7,505 nt of DNA from positions 1-7,505 of the forward strand of contig JAVBOJ010000066.1 in NCBI GenBank assembly GCA_031550755.1, written 5' to 3'. Shown piece after piece: positions 4,683 to 7,505 of the stretch (position 1 is the stretch's first letter; each line of letters begins with the position of its first letter). The translations under genes and the position numbers were made by a program. The stretch comes from JAVBOJ01 sp031550755 (GTDB taxonomy: Bacteria; Bacillota; Clostridia; Oscillospirales; UBA929). The notes under the pieces are model-generated. The model ran no database searches, was not told where the DNA came from, and saw only the letters and a list, made by a program, of their open reading frames with translations.

Positions 4683-5789
4683 TTATTCAAACGAAAAACG
4701 GTACTGCGAAAGCCCCAGTTCGTCGCGCACAGCCAAGAGCTCCTTCTGCACCGACTCGCCGACCGGCACGCCGCTGTCCTTGCGGGCCATCCAGGTATCG
4801 TACTCCTTTTCGCCGGCGGTGAAAATGCGGTCATGCCCGGGCGCTTTTTTGGAGGCGCGCAGCGCACGCAGGATATCTCCGGTGGTTTTTTTGAAGGCGT
4901 CCAGTCCCATGAACGCCTCGCAGTCAATGGCAATGAAAAAATGCCCCAGCCCGTAGGGGATCCGGTTACCGGCCTCGTCAAAGCCGGACAGCATTTTCAG
5001 GTAATTGCCGCTCTGAAGCGCCGACGAGAGAATTTCCACCACGACGGCATAGCCGTAGCCCTTGTAGCTGGCAGTCTCTTCGCCGAGGCCGCCCAGCGGC
5101 GCCAGCGCGGCTCTTTCATCGACGAGCGCCTTGAGAATTTCCTCCGAATTGGTCATGGTGCCGCCGTCACGGGTGACGACCATCCCGGCCGGCGTCGCTT
5201 CCCCCTCACGAGCCCACTGCTCAATTTTGCCTCGCTGGGTAATAGAGGTGGCGCAGTCTAGGACAAACGGGAAGTCCTCATCGGTGGGGAAACCGAAGGT
5301 CAGCGGATTGGTGCCCAGCATGTTTTCCACGCCGAAGGTCGGTGCGATGGACGGTCGGGCGTTGGTGCCGGACAGCCCCAAACAGCCGGCCTTGGTGGCC
5401 ATGGTGACGTAATAGCCGGCGATGCCGAAATGGGTGGAGTGGCGAGCCGTCACCATGCCCATGCCGTATTTTTTTGCTTTTTCAATGGCCATGGACATGC
5501 ATCGGTGTCCGACGACCTGCCCCATGCCGTTGTGGCCGTCCACCACGGCGGTGGTGGGTGTCTCGCGGACGATCTCCACCTCGGTCACGGGCTTTTGGAT
5601 GCCCGCCTTGAGACGGTCGAGATAAATGGGCTTAAACCGGTTGACACCGTGGGACTCAATGCCCCGGCGGTCGGCCTCCAGCAGAAGATCGGTGCAGACG
5701 CGGGCGTCGTCCGGCGGGACGCCATAGGCACAATAGACGTCAAATACAAAGCGTTCGATGGTTTTCCAATCAACAATGGCAGTCGGCAT
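4683..5789 (-). CDS. Malate/L-lactate dehydrogenase-family oxidoreductase (Ldh_2 type)
   Basis: A 368-residue NAD(P)-dependent 2-hydroxyacid (or imine) oxidoreductase of the malate/lactate/ureidoglycolate dehydrogenase family, which lacks a classical Rossmann fold. Visible hallmarks are ADRRGIESHGVNR (39-51, with Ser46-His47), GHNGMGQ (85-91), ARHSTHFGIAGYY (115-127, with His117 and His120), NMLGTNPLTFGFP, a DCATS segment, and GGLGEETASYKGYG in the C-terminal half. The family includes malate, L-sulfolactate, ureidoglycolate and delta-1-piperideine-2-carboxylate enzymes; the substrate cannot be assigned here. Length is near the family norm. The ATG at 5789 has AAGGAGG 5 nt upstream. It follows trmD by 23 nt on the same strand, so it probably belongs to the same transcript, at the position usually held by rplS. 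Confidence 0.9.
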   Translation of the reverse strand: MPTAIVDWKTIERFVFDVYCAYGVPPDDARVCTDLLLEADRRGIESHGVNRFKPIYLDRLKAGIQKPVTEVEIVRETPTTAVVDGHNGMGQVVGHRCMSMAIEKAKKYGMGMVTARHSTHFGIAGYYVTMATKAGCLGLSGTNARPSIAPTFGVENMLGTNPLTFGFPTDEDFPFVLDCATSITQRGKIEQWAREGEATPAGMVVTRDGGTMTNSEEILKALVDERAALAPLGGLGEETASYKGYGYAVVVEILSSALQSGNYLKMLSGFDEAGNRIPYGLGHFFIAIDCEAFMGLDAFKKTTGDILRALRASKKAPGHDRIFTAGEKEYDTWMARKDSGVPVGESVQKELLAVRDELGLSQYRFSFE

Positions 5790-5812
5790 GATGGCCTCCT
5801 TGGTTTGGATAT

Positions 5813-6523
5813 TTATTTAAAATCTATGTTGTTTTTCTCCAGATATTTTTGCCACAGATCGGGTCGCCGGATTTTGGTGCGCTCCAGCGACTGCTCCCGC
5901 CGCCACGCCTCGATGTTTTTATGGTGGCCGGACAGCAGCACCGGTGGTACGGGGCGGTCGCGCCAGATTTCGGGGCGGGAATAATGCGGATGCTCCAGCA
6001 GACCGTCCCAATGACTTTCGTTCTCAAAGGCGCTCTCGTCGGCCAGCACGCCCGGCACCAGCCGGCAGACCGCGTCGCAAAGCGCCATGGCGGGGATCTC
6101 CCCGCCGGTCAGCACATAGTCGCCCATGGAGATCTCCTCGTCCACGCATTCCTCCACAAACCGCTCGTCCACGCCCTCGTAGTGACCGCAGACCAAAATC
6201 AAATGGTCGTAGGAGCGCTGGAGCTCGCGGGCGATGTCCTGACAAAACACCCGGCCCTGCGGAGAGAGCAGGATGGTGCGACCTGGGCCGAAGCTGTCGT
6301 TGATGTGCCGCCAGCAGCGGTACAACGGATCGGCCTGCATGACCATGCCCAGCCCGCCGCCGTAGGGGTAGTCGTCCACCTGCTTTTGGCGCTGGGTGGT
6401 GAAGTCGCGCAGCTGATGCGCACACATGACGAGGTGCCCGCGCGCTTGCGCCCGGCCCAAAATGCTGACATGCAGCATTCCCTCGACCGCCTCGGGAAAC
6501 AATGTGATGATGTCCACCCGCAT
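5813..6523 (-). CDS. trmD: tRNA (guanine-N1-)-methyltransferase TrmD
   Basis: A 236-residue SPOUT methyltransferase that makes m1G37 in tRNAs reading CNN codons, preventing +1 frameshifts. The N-terminus MRVDIITLFPE is typical. YGGGLGM (54-60), LSPQG (86-90), CGHYEGVDER (112-121) and SMGDYVLTGGE (132-142) build the trefoil-knot S-adenosylmethionine site. DGLLEHPHYSRP (173-184) carries the presumed catalytic Asp173. I place the start at ATG 6523, with AAAGGAC 7 nt upstream. An ATG at 6547 in the same frame adds eight residues that include that ribosome binding site and are not family sequence. It lies 44 nt after rimM in the standard bacterial order. Confidence 0.96.
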   Translation of the reverse strand: MRVDIITLFPEAVEGMLHVSILGRAQARGHLVMCAHQLRDFTTQRQKQVDDYPYGGGLGMVMQADPLYRCWRHINDSFGPGRTILLSPQGRVFCQDIARELQRSYDHLILVCGHYEGVDERFVEECVDEEISMGDYVLTGGEIPAMALCDAVCRLVPGVLADESAFENESHWDGLLEHPHYSRPEIWRDRPVPPVLLSGHHKNIEAWRREQSLERTKIRRPDLWQKYLEKNNIDFK

Positions 6524-6567
6524 GGTAAAAGTCCTTTCTTGGGGCACACCCTGCTTTCGGGACGTTC

Positions 6568-7044
6568 TTACATCCCGTCGATCAGCCTCACCCGCACAAA
6601 ACCGCCTGTAAGATCAATTTCCTTGACAAACTCATCCACATGCGGCACAAGGATCTCCCGTTCTCCCTCAATCACCAGCACATTTTGCGCCGGCTGACAC
6701 CAGACGTCTTTTACCGTTCCGAGGGACACGCCGGTGTCGGCGTCCAGCACCGACAGGCCGATGAGATCCCGGATATAAAACCGGCCGGGCGGCAGGGGAG
6801 GAGGGTCAATCCACAGGGTTTTCCCCTTCAGGCGCTGAGCCGCGCCAATGTCCGCGATGCCCTCCAGCTGTAGCAGCAGCATCTGTTTGTGCGCACGCGC
6901 CGAGAGGACTTTGACAGGATTTCCGTCCAGAAACATCGTATCCATGCCCAGCAAAAATTCCGGGCTGTCGGCCATGGGCTGCACCCGCAGCTCGCCGCGC
7001 ACCCCGTGGGTACTTACGATTTTTCCGGCCTCCAATAATTTCAT
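6568..7044 (-). CDS. rimM: Ribosome maturation factor RimM
   Basis: A 158-residue 16S rRNA processing factor that assists assembly of the 30S head near protein uS19. The N-terminal RimM domain begins with AGKIVSTHGVRGELRV (6-21), the family signature, and continues to the LKGKTLWI region (72-79). A PRC-barrel domain follows from about residue 88 (RFYIRDLIGLSVLDADTG, 88-105) to the end, including PHVDEFVKEID. Length is close to the family average. The ATG at 7044 has AAGGAG 6 nt upstream. The gene sits between khpA (78 nt upstream, across two palindromes) and trmD (44 nt downstream), the common Firmicutes arrangement. Confidence 0.96.
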   Translation of the reverse strand: MKLLEAGKIVSTHGVRGELRVQPMADSPEFLLGMDTMFLDGNPVKVLSARAHKQMLLLQLEGIADIGAAQRLKGKTLWIDPPPLPPGRFYIRDLIGLSVLDADTGVSLGTVKDVWCQPAQNVLVIEGEREILVPHVDEFVKEIDLTGGFVRVRLIDGM

Positions 7045-7071
7045 GATCTTCTCCTTGTATTGCGGTAAGCA

Positions 7072-7110
7072 CTCCGCTTATTGAAAAACTTCGTTTTTCA
7101 ATAAGCGGAG
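7072..7110. repeat. 17-bp perfect hairpin between khpA and rimM
   Basis: The arms 7072-7088 and 7094-7110 are exact reverse complements (CTCCGCTTATTGAAAAA on the plus strand) around a CTTCG loop, or CGAAG when read as mRNA on the minus strand. No T-run follows on the minus strand, so it is not a standard terminator. It may be an mRNA processing or stability element, or a dispersed palindrome, adjusting rimM-trmD expression relative to rpsP-khpA. Confidence 0.7.
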
Positions 7111-7134
7111 ACGCCCAATAGCCTATTGGGCGTC
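7110..7134. repeat. 12-bp near-perfect palindrome folded around the khpA stop codon
   Basis: 7110-7121 and 7123-7134 are exact reverse complements separated by a single C (GACGCCCAATAG / CTATTGGGCGTC). One arm is the last three sense codons (Asp-Ala-Gln) plus the TAG stop of khpA. It directly abuts the 17-bp hairpin at 7072-7110, sharing base 7110. Confidence 0.7.
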
Positions 7135-7359
7135 CACAATCTCCACCATGACTTTTTGATTGTCGCGCGCGCCGATGGCGCGAATCAGGGAGCGGATCTC
7201 CTTGGCAACCCGGCCCTGGCGTCCGATGACCTTGCCCATGTCCTCCGGCGCGACGCGCAGCTCCAGCAGGAGCGCGTCCTCACGGGTGACCTCGGTGACG
7301 GTCACGGCGTCAGGATTGTCCACCAAATAGCGGGCAATGTATAGCAGCAGTTCTTTCAT
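7123..7359 (-). CDS. khpA: KH-domain RNA-binding protein KhpA
   Basis: A 78-residue single KH domain protein (YlqC type). The KH GxxG loop is seen in GKVIGRQGRVAKEIR, with Gly46-Arg47-Gln48-Gly49; the N-terminal LLLYIARYLVDNPDAV and the ARDNQKVMVEIVD tail are also typical. In other Firmicutes KhpA pairs with KhpB and affects cell elongation, division and RNA binding. I chose ATG 7359, which gives the usual family start MKELL; the in-frame TTG at 7374 adds five residues that overlap the ribosome-binding region (a weak GGGGGCGG). It lies 15 nt after rpsP, and its stop codon is part of a palindrome. Confidence 0.94.
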   Translation of the reverse strand: MKELLLYIARYLVDNPDAVTVTEVTREDALLLELRVAPEDMGKVIGRQGRVAKEIRSLIRAIGARDNQKVMVEIVDAQ

Positions 7360-7374
7360 AGCTTCCGCCCCCAA

Positions 7375-7505
7375 TCAAAGGACGCCGGCTTTTTTCAGCA
7401 GCGCCTTGACGGTATCGGTGGGTTGTGCGCCGGTTCTGATCCATTCGCGGGCGCGGTCGGCGTCCACCTGGATGGCGCTGGGGGTTTTCAGGGGATCGTA
7501 GGTTC
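7375..7505 (-). CDS. rpsP: Small ribosomal subunit protein bS16 (C-terminal part, 5' end outside window)
   Basis: The 42 codons before the TGA at 7375-7377 read TYDPLKTPSAIQVDADRARE and continue WIRTGAQPTDTVKALLKKAG to a final VL. This is the characteristic bS16 C-terminal half (YDP near the start, then W-x-x-x-GAQP-x-DTV-x-x-LL-x-KAG). The N-terminal half is cut off by the window edge. bS16 is a structural 30S protein needed for assembly. It is the first visible gene of the minus-strand cluster, whose promoter must lie further right, possibly before ffh in the common Firmicutes order. Confidence 0.96.
   Translation of the reverse strand, partial: TYDPLKTPSAIQVDADRAREWIRTGAQPTDTVKALLKKAGVL

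Noticed and set aside
4553..4981. Minus-strand frame of 142 codons overlapping the repeat and the dehydrogenase 3' end
   Set aside because: It is a different frame over the dehydrogenase coding region that runs on into the hairpin repeat; there is no ribosome binding site or recognisable domain.
5849..6697. Plus-strand frame of 282 codons opposite trmD and rimM
   Set aside because: It is antisense to trmD and the end of rimM, with a His/Gln/Ala-rich low-information translation.

Overview
The window looks like chromosomal DNA of a GC-rich member of the Clostridia (Firmicutes), probably an anaerobic fermenter of the Oscillospiraceae/Ruminococcaceae type. Three things point that way: a complete four-subunit, ferredoxin-linked 2-oxoacid oxidoreductase (an enzyme of anaerobes), the Firmicutes-style order rpsP-khpA-rimM-trmD, and strong AGGAGG-type ribosome binding sites. 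The placement is inferred from gene content, not from a search.

Left part (1-2710, plus strand): the last 31 codons of an unrecognised gene, then four tightly packed genes for a VorDBAC/KorDBAC-type oxidoreductase: a two-cluster ferredoxin subunit, the pyrimidine/CoA-side alpha subunit, the TPP-binding beta subunit and the gamma subunit. Together they would oxidatively decarboxylate a 2-oxoacid (branched-chain or 2-oxoglutarate type) to an acyl-CoA, reducing ferredoxin. A 14-bp perfect hairpin closes the operon and fills the gap to the next, convergent gene.

Middle (2707-4447): a small DUF3892 gene on the minus strand diverges from a two-gene plus-strand unit, a cytoplasmic SGNH/GDSL-type hydrolase followed 16 nt later by a TetR-family regulator that probably starts at TTG. 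By eye this unit is less GC-rich than its surroundings.

Repeat region (4448-4682): a non-coding block of nested hairpins. Its two ends are near-identical inverted copies of about 39 nt, each carrying the same 24-nt GCCTCCGGAG hairpin, exactly 200 nt apart. It looks like a MITE-like or dispersed intergenic repeat that also serves as a transcription barrier between convergent tetR and the right-hand operon.

Right part (4683-7505, all minus strand): transcription enters from the right through rpsP (C-terminal 42 codons only), khpA, rimM and trmD, the usual ribosome/tRNA maturation cluster, and then a malate/L-lactate dehydrogenase-family gene where rplS usually follows trmD. Two adjacent perfect palindromes lie between khpA and rimM, one of them folded around the khpA stop codon.

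Most of the window is ordinary housekeeping and fermentation DNA. I see no defence system, CRISPR array, transposase, tRNA or rRNA. The parts most worth a second look are the TIR-bounded repeat, the khpA-rimM palindromes and the dehydrogenase at the rplS position.
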